Assembly (NCBI RefSeq): GCF_032362555.1
Contig: NC_083524.1
Coordinates: 8,418,001-8,482,000, forward strand
DNA from: Amyelois transitella
Lineage: Eukaryota > Arthropoda > Insecta > Lepidoptera > Pyralidae
Direction: 5' to 3'
Length of the DNA stretch: 64,000 nucleotides
The translations under genes and the position numbers were made by a program. Within the stretch, counting starts at the first letter, position 1, and the number at the start of each line of letters is the position of its first letter. Below are positions 23,760-34,790 of this stretch, piece after piece. A model generated the notes under the pieces. That model saw nothing but the letters and a program-made list of their open reading frames with translations. It had not been told where the DNA came from and ran no database searches.

Positions 23760-24022
23760 TTCGTGCGGTTCCCGGCACCAATAGAAAAAAGAATAGGACC
23801 ACTCCATCTCTTCCTCAAGTAGGTATGTCATAAAAGGCGACTGAGGGATTGGTTTACAAACTTGGAATTCTTCTTTTAGGCGATGGGCTAGCAATTTGTC
23901 ACTATTTGAATCTCAATTCTATCAAAAAGCCAAACAGCTGAACGCGGACTTTCAGTCTTTTCAAGACTGTTGGCTCTGTCTACCCCGGATATAGACGTGA
24001 TGATATGTACATATGTATGTTA
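23760..24022 (+). repeat. SINE-A, full length
   Basis: CGTGCGGTTCCCGGCACC to the ATGTATGTTA tail. Confidence 0.8.
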
Positions 24023-24052
24023 TTTGAAATAGGTATTACTGATTTCAAGTGT

Positions 24053-24180
24053 GTAGCGGCCGTTCAGCCTCCATGGACAGACTCTAAGACTTGACATTTT
24101 GGATGACCAAAACTGACTGACAGACTGATAAAAAAAGGACAATCAAAAACTAAGACTAAGACGACGCCTTGAAGGGCCAA
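24053..24180 (+). repeat. copy of the 53.6-kb MITE-like element, one end
   Basis: GTAGCGGCCGTTCAGCCTCC, ATGGACAGACTC and GACTGACAGACTGATAAAAA match the reverse complement of 53624-53767. Confidence 0.65.
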
Positions 24181-24922
24181 AATTCTGTTTCATTCAGACA
24201 CGACCTAACAGCCACCACTAATTCGACCACTGCAGCTATCTCTTATTCTATTAAGTATACATTCGTTACTAAACCGCAATAAATCAAAAATTGTCCAAAT
24301 TGAGAGCAATCACAGTACTCATGACAGCAAGCGTCGGCATGAACATAATTCAATTATCATTAGAACCTAATTCGTGCGTAACCTAATTCTCAATCCTTAT
24401 TTTACAAACAAACACTTTAGCTCTATGATTTTAAAGTTCAAATTGCACCACTTTCGTCGATTTAAGTTGGCTTCAGCCTAATTTTGATCATAGACTTTAT
24501 TACTTATCTAGTAAAGTTAAATTTTCAATGATTTTAAGTCGCAATAAGCGCATACTTCTTGGTTTGGGATTTAGGAGCTGGCGATAGGATTGTTGTCATA
24601 TATTGGATTTAAATAAGAACTTTGTAACTACGTATTCATAAAATATTACTATGAGAATAAGTTTCATTATACATTTTTTTTAAATATCTATATCTATATG
24701 TTGCGATAATTTTATATACCTATTTCAATTGTAATGTTAGTTCACTTTTAGATAACGGTATTATACAACTAATGCATTTACTCGTTATATTTTCGCTAGA
24801 TTGCACTATCTAGTAGTCCGTCTTGAAATAATAACTATTTGTGTTTAGATTAAGCCGGGCTCAAGCTCCTCCCACAGTAGGTATTTTTTGTTTTCTAATA
24901 CCTAAAATGAAAGTGTATTTAA
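24181..24922. other. unassigned stretch
   Basis: No gene or repeat recognised. Confidence 0.5.
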
Positions 24923-25006
24923 AGTGCCGTGTGGCTCCCGGCACCAATAAAAAAAGAATAGGACCACTCCATCTCTTTCCCATGGATGTCGTAAAAGGCG
25001 ACTAAG
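24923..25006 (+). repeat. SINE-A head
   Basis: AGTGCCGTGTGGCTCCCGGC to AAAGGCGACTAAG, then an abrupt change to a (TTC)n stretch. Confidence 0.75.
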
Positions 25007-25991
25007 CTTCTTCTTCTTCTTTGATCAGCTGAATGAATTATGTCGTTGACCTCTGAATCTTACGCGTCGCTTTTCCGCCGGCCGGGGTGATATGACGTAT
25101 TTAGGATCATGGATTTTGATACTTTTATTTTTTTTCGTATTTTCTGAATTATGAACCGATATTTTTCTTTTAACGTTTTTAAATATCCTTTAGATGAGTA
25201 CACTTAACATTTAAAATTATGCAGTTGAATTAAAAGTCACCCTGTATTAGTATAAGAAGAGGATCGACACTATCAGTCAGTTGACATCACATTATCAGCC
25301 GCAATTAAACTTAACACGATATGTACGCAAATATATGTAAAATATATGTATATTGTACACAATTGTAATACGTAATTCAACTTTCCCTGTTTTGACTGCT
25401 TTGTCATGTTTGTCACTCTTTATTACATCACTTACATCTTGAGTAATGTGTCTGGGTTCGTATCGTTGTAATGCTTTCTTTCTAAGTACCCACTCAGTTA
25501 GGTCGAATCACGCGCAGAAATTTTTAATTAATTCGAAGACACTTTCGGTTTATGTGGTACTGAGAGAGAATTTACAAATTTATTATTAGCTGTATAATAG
25601 CCTTTTTATTTGTAAACAGTGCATATAACAAGTTTAACAGCCATATTATTAGCTAATACTATTTTGCCTTTTTTAATTATAAACACTGCATATGACAAGT
25701 TTGGCTGGGGGATTCATGGCTTATTCTGGAGGGAATATTATGGACACCGAAACCCACCATATTTCATCGTCAACAGATGCTGTGAAAATTTTCAGCACGA
25801 ATAATGAATCACCCTGTAGCGTCGTTGACTTAGAATCTAATATGTAACTATAACACAACTTTTGTACTTCCTTTGAGGCTAGCTCAATCTGTGTAATCCC
25901 AGGTCATCTATATGGATATATACCAAAAATTCCAGTCCCACGCCCCGTAGGTCTAGGTCCCGTAGGACTTTGGCTCAATGATAGAATTGAG
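25007..25991. other. unassigned; SINE-B crumb
   Basis: A short (TTC)n at 25007-25021, a GC-rich patch TTTTCCGCCGGCCGGGG at about 25072, and a SINE-B 3' end (GAGGCTAGCTCAATCTGTG) at about 25876-25894. No gene. Confidence 0.5.
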
Positions 25992-26178
25992 AGGTGCTGT
26001 GTGGTTCCCGGCACCAATACAAAAAAGAATAGGACCACTCCATCTCTTTCTCGTGGATGTCGTAAAAGGCGACTAATGGATAGGCTTACAAACTTGGGAT
26101 TCTTTTTTAAGGCGATAGGCTAGCAACCTGTCACTATTTGATTCTCAATTCTATCATTAAGCCAAATAGCTGAACGTT
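25992..26178 (+). repeat. SINE-A, tail missing
   Basis: GTGCTGTGTGGTTCCCGGCA to AAATAGCTGAACG. Confidence 0.8.
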
Positions 26179-26639
26179 TTTTTTTACTTTTCGATTTTCG
26201 AATTATAGTCAAATTTTATTCAAAAACAGCTCCGTATTTTTATTTTAAAAATCCCAAAAAATAATAAGCGACACTTCAAGACCATTACGTAGATACCTAG
26301 TTCAGTAAATTTGTTTAGTTGTTTAACAACTTACTCGTATTGTCAGTGTGCTTTTAGATCGTCTTATGACAAAATATAATTATATTATCATCAGTTACAT
26401 AATCAGTATTCGTGATCTATCATTAAAAAAAATGTGTATAATCATGACACAGCACCATGGCTAGAGGATATAATCTTTTCACCAAACAAATGAGTTTACT
26501 TTTATTATATAACACTATCATTACGTCTAATTATAATATAAGTAACTTAAATTTATTTAAAATTATAATAATTTCAAGCAAGCATTGCATAAGTAACATT
26601 GAATCTCGAAAGATATATTCGGAACACATAAAATAAAGA
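26179..26639. other. unassigned AT-rich stretch
   Basis: Nothing recognised. Confidence 0.5.
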
Positions 26640-26897
26640 AATACATACATACATGCATATGGTCACGTCTATATCCCTTGCGGAGTAGACACAGCCAACA
26701 GCCTTGAAAAGACTGAATGGCCACGTTCAATTATTTGCTTGGCTTATAAACTTGAGATTCCTCTTTTAGAAGACGAACTAGCAACCTGTCACTATTTGAA
26801 TCTCAATTCTATCATTAGACCAAACAGCTAAACATTTCAGACTTTTGATGGCTGTTGGCTCTGGCTACCCCGCAAGAGATATAGACGTGATTATATG
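26640..26897. repeat. inverted pair of SINE-A 3' parts
   Basis: Minus 3' part 26640-26737 fused to plus 3' part 26738-26897, with tails outside. Confidence 0.7.
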
Positions 26898-27799
26898 TTT
26901 TTTTTTTTAAATAAAAACCTGTACGGTGTGCCCCAGGGAAGAATACTTAGTCACACACATTTATTTTACTTTTCATTAATTCTTTGTTTATTGAAGCATT
27001 GTTTTAAAATTGACTTCATTTACAGCTGGCTTATTTATGAGTAATTATATTTAAACTATTTTATTCATTTACTATAACCAATGCAAAGATAAAGTAATTA
27101 AGATGTGTTTCTTTCGCAATTAATATAATTATTACGGATGTTCCATGGAAAAAAGTAAATAATCTCATGACCTTACAGAACATGATCGTCTGAAGAGTTC
27201 ACCAACCTTACGCGCGCAATTACAAGAGTTAATTAGAGTGAGACAGTGAAAGGCAATGCGTGAAAGTAGGGGGTGTGAGCGAGACGAATACACCACGAAC
27301 GTTTACCGTAACGTTAGCAAAAAAATGTAGGTTGAAAAAATTATAGGTTATTTGAGCTGTTTACGTTAGTACGAAATTTGCAGAAATAATATATACTTAT
27401 TTGTAGTTTAATGTTTAGTGGTAATTATGATCGTGACCTTGCGAGGTCGTGGGTTCAAATCACACGTGAAACATTATAACTATGTCCATAGTTGGAAAAA
27501 AGTAAGATAATTTATCTGCTCCTGAAAACGCAACATTGTGGTCAAAGTATTCCAAGCATACGTAATATTCACCCAAAATTTCTTATCCTCATCAATATAA
27601 TTAGTGTTTCTTCTTTCAAGGTCACATTATATCTCGTCATAACCCACATCAATCATACACGTGACAGTTTCAAAGGCGTAGGAGACTGTCTGATTGTTAA
27701 CTTTGTTCGGATATTCCGGTTTCCGAGATTCGAGTCCGTGGAAATTCTCGAACTTGCAACCGTTTAATACAAAACAAGTATAGTATAACACCTGTGTTT
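26898..27799. other. unassigned; weak tRNA-like spot
   Basis: At 27413-27472 TAGTGGTAATTATG (A-box-like) and GTGGGTTCAAATCACAC (T-arm-like) are spaced as in a tRNA, but the unit is only 60 nt with no D arm. Likely a relic. The 91-codon frame at 27492 has no recognisable protein. Confidence 0.4.
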
Positions 27800-27945
27800 C
27801 CTTCAGGACTGACAGAGCCTAAGAGAGGTTTGAGATGACTCAAAGGATAGAATCAGCTGTTGGCTGAAGGAATTGTGATTTAGAAAGTGGCAGGTTGCTA
27901 GCCCATCGTTTCGAAGAAGAATCCCAAGTTTAGAAGCATTCTTTA
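27800..27945 (-). repeat. SINE-A, old fragment
   Basis: AGGTTGCTAGCCCATCG and AGAATCCCAAGTTTA preceded by a worn CAGCTGTTGGCT stretch. Confidence 0.55.
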
Positions 27946-28079
27946 TTTAATTATAGAATATGTTTAACTAAGTGTCAAGCAAAGTGCAAAGAAGCAATGC
28001 TGCCAACTTACTGGGCACCCTGCTCCCTTTTATTTGTGAATATTAGGTTTATTGATTATTTTTATTAAGTACTTTTATA

Positions 28080-28300
28080 TCAAAATTCAAATTCAAAATT
28101 TTTATTCATTATTATAGGATACTATTATATCGCTTAATAATTGTCGTATGGTTTAACAACATTGGTTGACGTCAAATAAATTACTTAATAACTAAGTTTA
28201 CTGCCGCTTCCAAGGCGTCAGTGCAGAAGAAGCGGTAACAAACTGCACTGCAGCATTTTCTTCAACAACGTCAACTTCACAATATTATATATATATATAT
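28080..28300 (-). repeat. LINE 3' end pieces
   Basis: An AAATTCAAATTCAAAATTT tail at 28085, and at 28130-28290 the TTGGTTGACGTCAAA / GCGTCAGTGCAGAAGAAGCG block shared with 12180. An (AT)n run follows. Confidence 0.65.
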
Positions 28301-29067
28301 ATATTTAATATGTTAGATTAATATGTGTGTTAGTATAATATACCTAGATTTTATTTAGGTAATTGATAAATTCTAGGGAATTAATTGGAAAGTAATAAAA
28401 AGGAAGTAATTTTAAGGAATTAATATCTATATTATTAGTATGAATAAAGTCAAACAAAGAAAAATTGTTTTTTTCAGGAAATTCCCATGGTGATAGGAAT
28501 AAAAGTTTAACGTGACCGGGAACTCCAGACAAAAATTTTTTTTAAATTTAAAAATAAACACTTTTTGTCTTTATAATATCAAACAATATGGATAACTATA
28601 GATTTATCGTTATGTTTGAACATCGAATGCAAACTTTGCTTCACTCGTTTGAACTTTGAACTTAAGCCCTCAACCCTTTTGTGAAAAAATAGCCCACTTA
28701 TACCAGAGTGGGTTTATTTGTTTCCAGTTGTGATGTTTTTATTTTTAAAGGGAAAGGGATATAAAAATAAATTCATGGATTATTTATTCATTTTGTTTCA
28801 TTGTCGTGATATACGTGCGCGTTTAATACCTGTATTATTCATAAATAGTATTAAACAACTAAAAAGTTTAAAATCAGTTAATGGCCAATTTCATTAAAAC
28901 CTAACCAAGATTAAGGTGTAATGCACATTCAATTTCTTTGACCACATAAACTACAACGCGAGACCATCTGATGTTATCCGCCCACGGCGTAATTTCACAG
29001 CGTGGGAAGAACGCCTTTACGCCATAATATATCCCGTTATCAAGTTATCCGGAAAATACAATTTTGG
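28301..29067. other. unassigned stretch
   Basis: Nothing recognised. Confidence 0.5.
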
Positions 29068-29531
29068 ATACGTCTCAGATATATCCCTGTTTACGGATAT
29101 TGCGGATATAAAGACCCTGTTAGACGAACGCGTTATTTTGTGGCAGGTCTTAAATAAAACCAGTGTTTACATACATACTTATAATCACGTCTATATCCCT
29201 TGCGGGGTAGACAGAGCCAACAGTCTTGTAAAGACTGATAGGCCACGTTCAGCTATTTGGCTTTAAGATAGAATTGAGATTCAAACAGTGACAGGTTGCT
29301 AGCCCATCGCCTAAAAGAGGAATCCCAAGTTTATAAGCCTATCCCTTAGTCGCCTTTTACGACATCCGTGGGAAAGAGTTGGAGTGATCCTATTCTTTTT
29401 TGTAATGGTGCCGGGAACCACACGGCACCTAGATATATCCCTGTTTAAGGATATTGCGGATATAAAGACCTTGTTAGACGAACACGTTATTTTGTGGCAG
29501 GTCTTAAATGAAACCAGTGTTTACATACATA
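29068..29531. repeat. SINE-A flanked by ~95-bp direct repeats
   Basis: GATATATCCCTGTTTA through ACCAGTGTTTACATACAT occurs on the left (about 29078-29175) and right (about 29433-29530) of a full SINE-A (29168-29427, minus). Confidence 0.8.
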
Positions 29532-29700
29532 TAATCACGAATCTTGCGAGGTAGACAAACTTGGGATGACTTTTCTTTTAGGCGATGCGCTAGCAACCTG
29601 TTACTATTTTAATCTCAATTCTATCATTAAGCCAAATAGCTGGACGTGGTTTTCAAGAGTTTTGGCTCCGTCTAACCCGCATAGACGTGATTTTATGTAT
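29532..29700 (+). repeat. SINE-A, deleted composite
   Basis: A short minus tail fuses at GTAGACAAACTTGGGATGAC into a plus 3' half ending GTGATTTTATGTATG. Confidence 0.65.
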
Positions 29701-29962
29701 GTGCCGTGTGGTTCCCGGCACCAATACAAAAAAGAATAGGATCAATCCATCTTTTACCCTTGGATGTCGTAAAAGGCGACTGAGGGATAGGCTTACAAAC
29801 TTGGGATTCTTTTTTTAGGCGATGAGCTAGCAACCTGTCACTATTTGAATCTCAATCCTATCATTAAGCCAAATAGCTGAACGTGGCCATTCAGTCTTTT
29901 CAAGTTTATTGGCTCTGTCTACCCCGCAAGGGATATAGACGTGACCATACATATGTATGTAT
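29701..29962 (+). repeat. SINE-A, full length
   Basis: Its head starts directly on the tail of the preceding copy (TATGTATGTGCCGTGTGG). Confidence 0.85.
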
Positions 29963-30385
29963 ATATAATTCGAATATATTTCTTCGCGAAAATTGAACAT
30001 TTCTCGTATGTACCTATAGTTTCCCATTTTCAGCAAAAGCAATAGCGATAAATTGTCTACTTCCAGATTTTCCCCATATTCCCGAGAATTCCCGTGAGTC
30101 ATCCATTTCTGAGCAATAATCGACGGTGACTCAGCCCCTTTGAGATGACATCAAACAGATAAAAACCTTTTGTTTAAGGTATATCCATAGCTGTACGTTT
30201 TGAAATTGCTAATAAAACAGTCAGGTCATGTAGAAAATGATTTTTTTCTACATGACTTTGATGTGTTTCCGTAATTCTGTAATATGGTTATTTTTTCACA
30301 ATTACAGTTGAGTTATAACATTATTAGTACCAATCTCACTTACTCTCCAGAGTACTTCTTATATAATAACATATGGCGTATATAT

Positions 30386-30648
30386 ATGTGTGGTCCCGGC
30401 ACCCTTAGGAAAGAAAGAATTGGACCACTACATCTTTTTCCCATGGATGTCGTAAAAGGCGACTAAGGGATAGGCTTGTAAACTTGGGATTCTTCTTTTA
30501 GGCGACAGACTAGCAAACAGTCACTATTTGAATCTCAATTCTATCATTAAGCCAAACAGCTAGACGTGGCCTATCAGTCTTTACAAGACTGTTGGCTCTG
30601 TCTACTCCGCAAGGAATATGGACGTGATTATATGTATGTATGTATATG
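30386..30648 (+). repeat. SINE-A, full length
   Basis: GTGTGGTCCCGGCACCC to a (TATG)n tail. This is the last SINE-A before a 6.5-kb gap. Confidence 0.8.
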
Positions 30649-31340
30649 ACATGTTTCGACCTTTAGACACTTCTAAACTTAGAAATTAGCTTAATTTGCG
30701 TGATTTCTTCAATTGTATTCGCGTGCTTTACCAAATTTTCCACTCTATTTTCCTCTAGGATAAGGTACAAATTGAATTAAAATCCAGTTCAAGTTCGGTA
30801 ACAAACAAACATACAGCCGGATATTCGCACGTAACAATAACAACCGAGTGAATTCTTCCCAAGAAAGCGCATCGGTGCGTGCGTGTTTTTATCATACAAC
30901 AAACTAATTGATGCTAAACTCTCTACTAACAAAAAGTGCCCGCTGAGGTGTGAAATCCAATGACAGATGCTGGACTCATCTGTTATATTTTTAAGAGATA
31001 TGTGCAGTTTAGATAACTCTAAAATAGTCTTTGAAAGCAGACAGTCATCATACACACCACAGATAGACCACCAAATATTTTTATGTTTTTTTTTTAATAA
31101 AGTTAGTTTTGTTTTTGTCTTTTCACGTAGTTCTATGGCAGTTACAAGATCAGATTTATGTTTTTTTTAAAGGTTAGATTTGTTTTTGTCTTTTCACGTA
31201 GTTCAGTCACAAGATCAGATGGTAGGGTAACAACTCTTGCAAGAATCCAAACCAAAATCCTTTTCATGATACGTATGTTAGTAGTTATTAAGTAAATTAT
31301 GTAGGTAGTTTCCAAATAGTATTTTATCTCGTGAAGCTGG
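30649..31340. other. unassigned stretch with a short internal repeat
   Basis: TTGTTTTTGTCTTTTCACGT and CACAAGATCAGAT-type segments occur twice at about 31108-31160 and 31169-31220. No gene. Confidence 0.5.
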
Positions 31341-31475
31341 CCTATCAAAGCGTCGGTGGTCGAATCTGTAAAGTGCCTGGTTAAAATGCGGTTTCGCATA
31401 AAAGACACCGGTTCGAATCCACTGCGGCCATGTACCAATGACTATTTTCGAAGTCATGTACTTACATTAGTTTGA
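31341..31475 (+). repeat. SINE-C, tRNA-like head
   Basis: GTCGGTGGTCGAATCTGTAA, GTGCCTGGTTAAAATGCG, B-box-like CCGGTTCGAATCCAC and GCCATGTACCAATGACTATT. It matches 18985-19105 on the other strand. Confidence 0.65.
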
Positions 31476-34365
31476 TAACTAACAGATGCTTTTACGGTGA
31501 GGAAAAAAACATCGTGAGGATTCTCGATTGAATCAATATGAATAAAAATTAAGAAAACTATGTCTGGCAACTCGTATTCTTAACAATTGTTAAGATTAAA
31601 AGGTGACAATTTAAGAACCTTACACTTAACAATATCGAAATCCACATAACCTAACATCCGGACAAAATGAAGTTGTGAAGAATTAAGATCATTATCGAAG
31701 ACCCGAACAAAATGTAGTTGAAAGTATAAAGCAATAACATCACTAAAGCCGTCAAATTAACGTCGTTATTAATGAACGGCCTGGTGAATTAATTGCCGCT
31801 GAAAGCGCTCTAATAGGTCAATCTCAAGCCTTTTACGCCGACGAACTGGGAGCTTCACTTTGTTGGAAATCTGCAAACCAAATAAGTCAGATAAAATACC
31901 TATTAGGTCGTGTCACCTGATGACATGATTAATTTAGGGCGGTCGATGAAAATTGATCGAAAAACAAAAGATGAAGTTTTAAAAGGGAAATTGTTAGTAA
32001 TAGAAATATGAATAATTTTTTTGGAACAATTTCATGGGTATTTTCAAGATGCAATCCTAAGCCAGGCCATATTAGATATGTTTTTTTTTTGTGACCGGCT
32101 TACGAAGATTTGAGTCTAGTTTTTTTGCACAGAATTTTTGGCGTCGTTGTATATTCCCGTAGATATTTTAATCTCAAATACTTATTGATAATTGCATAGT
32201 CTGCCCGTTCCCCTCACGCCCTAAGCTTAAGAAACTGTTAGAAAATATCATAGTCTTAAAATTTATGAAAAAACATCTCAAAAGATAATTTCAAGTCTAT
32301 CGTAACTTCCTTTATTATTCGATTTAAAACAATGAACATTCGTCATGGCACCAAACCGATATCAGCTAATGGCTTGCTACCGTGTTACTAGCTAATCGCT
32401 GTTGTTCCAAGCTTTCTCCACGAATCGAGTCTAAATGGCCGAAACTATTCTGTTGATAAAATGTTCGTTTAGATAATAACAACGAGATACCGCATTTTAG
32501 ATTGCTACAATTTTTTTTTTAAGATATCCAAACTTTTTGTCTATCCTGCTTTATCAAAATGGGTTAAATTGTACCATATTTATTACCATAGTAAGATTGT
32601 ACTCATTAAATGTATAAAGTATATCTCACCTAAAATATCTATATTAATATTTTTGCCATACCTGTATCAAATAGCAGGTACCCATCGCCGTGAATTTTTC
32701 GATACAAATATCTTGTAAACTTTATAACAAATAATGTAGCCAACAACACACAATAGAGCGGTTAAAAAAATATTTTTGAGATGCTTCATCTTCTGCAGCC
32801 AAATCTTGTATGGTACATAATAAAATCCCATATATCTTACTTCCATTTTAATGTATGGCTAAGTTGATCCTATCCAAGGTGTTTTCAGCCTTCAAACGTG
32901 TAACAAAACACTATCCCACCACGACCCATGGCTGTGCCAGCCTTCCGGTTTATCAAGAATATTTGACAATTTACAAATTTGACCATTTTCTAATGTAACC
33001 CATTCACTAAAACATTTAAACACGTCCGAAGCCATTGTTTCAGCTGCCTCATGTCTTCATTTACAGTTCAGGTTACACAACAGTGTCAGAGCTGTGTTAT
33101 GTTATTGTATTGTAAGGTATTGTGGACTCTGACATTATGTTTATCAATATGCCAGACCTACAATACGATACATAACTTCATTAGTTTTCGAGTGTCAAAT
33201 TATTCATATTATCTTTCATGTTAATATTATTATCGTCGATTATATACATAGAGAAGAGATTTGTAGTTAAAAGAATTATTTAAAAAATTTCGTACAGCAA
33301 TTTCAATGCTTTTTGGCACAGAATAACACTAAAACCTCAGGTATTGCTGATTTTTTTATACATCCCCATCTCTAGTCTAGAGAGTAGACCCAATTGTGAT
33401 TGGGCATTTAATTTTTTTACAGGAATCGTTTCGTGTCCTGTCTGACTTTGCAGGGATACCGCACACATATTAGATCCTTGTTACACATCCAGTTGCTGTT
33501 ACCTTAATGTACAGGTAAATTTTAGGTAACCACTTCTGATATTGCAGTCCAAATTTGCTAAACATAAGGAGAAAAACTCCGGGTTAAAGTCTCGTACAGA
33601 CATAAAGTCAAACAACAGATATTTGTTTATCTATTGACCTTTTACTCGAACGGCTTGACAATCAAGGGACAGAGTTTGTGGACCCAAAAGTTAATGATTT
33701 GTGGACCATTGTCATGTCAAAACTTCTGTCTGTCTCTTTACATTGCCTTATCCCACTTTATTTTGTGTCAAAACTTTTATCGGAACATTAAAACGTTTGA
33801 TTTATGTGGCAACCCTTTGTGTTATGAATAACGTCGAAATTTTTTAGACGGCTTGTCACACCGTTGAAACCTTTTGTGTGGATGCTAAAACAATAACTCT
33901 ACATCAACGGTTCGGTTGACTGCTAGAAAACTCTAGTCATGAGTAATAAATATAAAAAAAAATAGATCGTAAAAACAAATATTTCTCTGGTCGTTTTTTC
34001 TTTTGATGAAGCGAAAGACCCTGAAATAGTAAACATGACCAATCTATAGTATTGCTAGTTTAATAACTATTAAACTCAAAAACATTGGTCCATCAATCGC
34101 AGCTAAATTATCCTCTTTACTTATTGCTTTATTGATGATTAACATCAATCGTTCATCATCAACTGCTTGGCGTTAGTCAGGAGGAGACCGGGGTTCAGGT
34201 TCGACTGCGACGACCAAGACGTCTTTGCTTTTGAGAACAGTTTTTGGTGAAAGTTGTTATTTTATTACACCTCATACTAATTACTATCCATAAGCAAGAG
34301 ATGAAGTCTTCCGATTCTAAAAACCCCACGACTTATTAGAATCGCAATAATATTCAGATTTCTGT
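31476..34365. other. repeat-poor stretch, no gene seen
   Basis: Contains no SINE-A, SINE-B or LINE-R copy and no coding region with recognisable protein. Possibly intron or regulatory DNA of the minus-strand gene whose 5' exon is at 38.6-38.9 kb. Confidence 0.4.
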
Positions 34366-34626
34366 TGTCGAAATGCTAGAAGAGCGTATTTGCGATGTAA
34401 ATTCGCGCAACACATTGAGTGAACTCGGACCCATGTGGCATAAAGGGGGCATTGTATAGGCATTCCTCGATTGTGACGTGAGCAAGTGGAATAACAACTC
34501 TAACATCTGGCATTTATACATTGTCCAAACACCTGCCGGTTTTAGTACTGACAAACTTAATATCTATGGGCTGGTAGTTTAATAAAATATAATCATTTTT
34601 GATAAGTTGCAGAAAGCCGATTTTAA
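34366..34626 (-). pseudogene. decayed reading frame, unknown protein
   Basis: On the minus strand about 85 codons are open except for one TAA: FLQLIKNDYILLNYQPIDIK, FVSTKTGRCLDNV, stop, then MPDVRVVIPLAHVTIEECLY and NAPFMPHGSEFTQCVARIY. The composition looks protein-like, but I recognise no family. The right end overlaps the repeat at 34618. Confidence 0.35.
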
Positions 34627-34790
34627 ACTTTCGCGTTGCATTATACTATTTATAAATAATACAGGTATTAAACGTGCACGTAAAGTACCTTTATTTTATC
34701 TGGAGCGACTAGAGTGTCGCTCGGTCACCACGGATCATTGTAACATGATTCGAAACGTCCGAGATAAAATAAAGGTGCGTTATAAATATC
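34618..34790. repeat. stem-forming repeat, second copy at 21.8 kb
   Basis: 15-base perfect inverted repeat ACCTTTATTTTATCT (34687-34701) and AGATAAAATAAAGGT (34762-34776). Between them are GAGCGACTAGAGTGTCGCTC and ATCATTGTAACATGAT (both hairpins), then TTCGAAACGTCC. Confidence 0.6.

Noticed and set aside
27413-27472. tRNA gene on the plus strand
   Set aside because: Only 60 nt long, no D arm and weak acceptor pairing; at most a relic.
27492-27767. 91-codon open frame on the plus strand
   Set aside because: No ATG at its start, no recognisable protein and AT-driven composition.
34687-34776. Hammerhead ribozyme
   Set aside because: CGAAAC and flanking stems are present, but the required CTGANGA half is not found on either strand.
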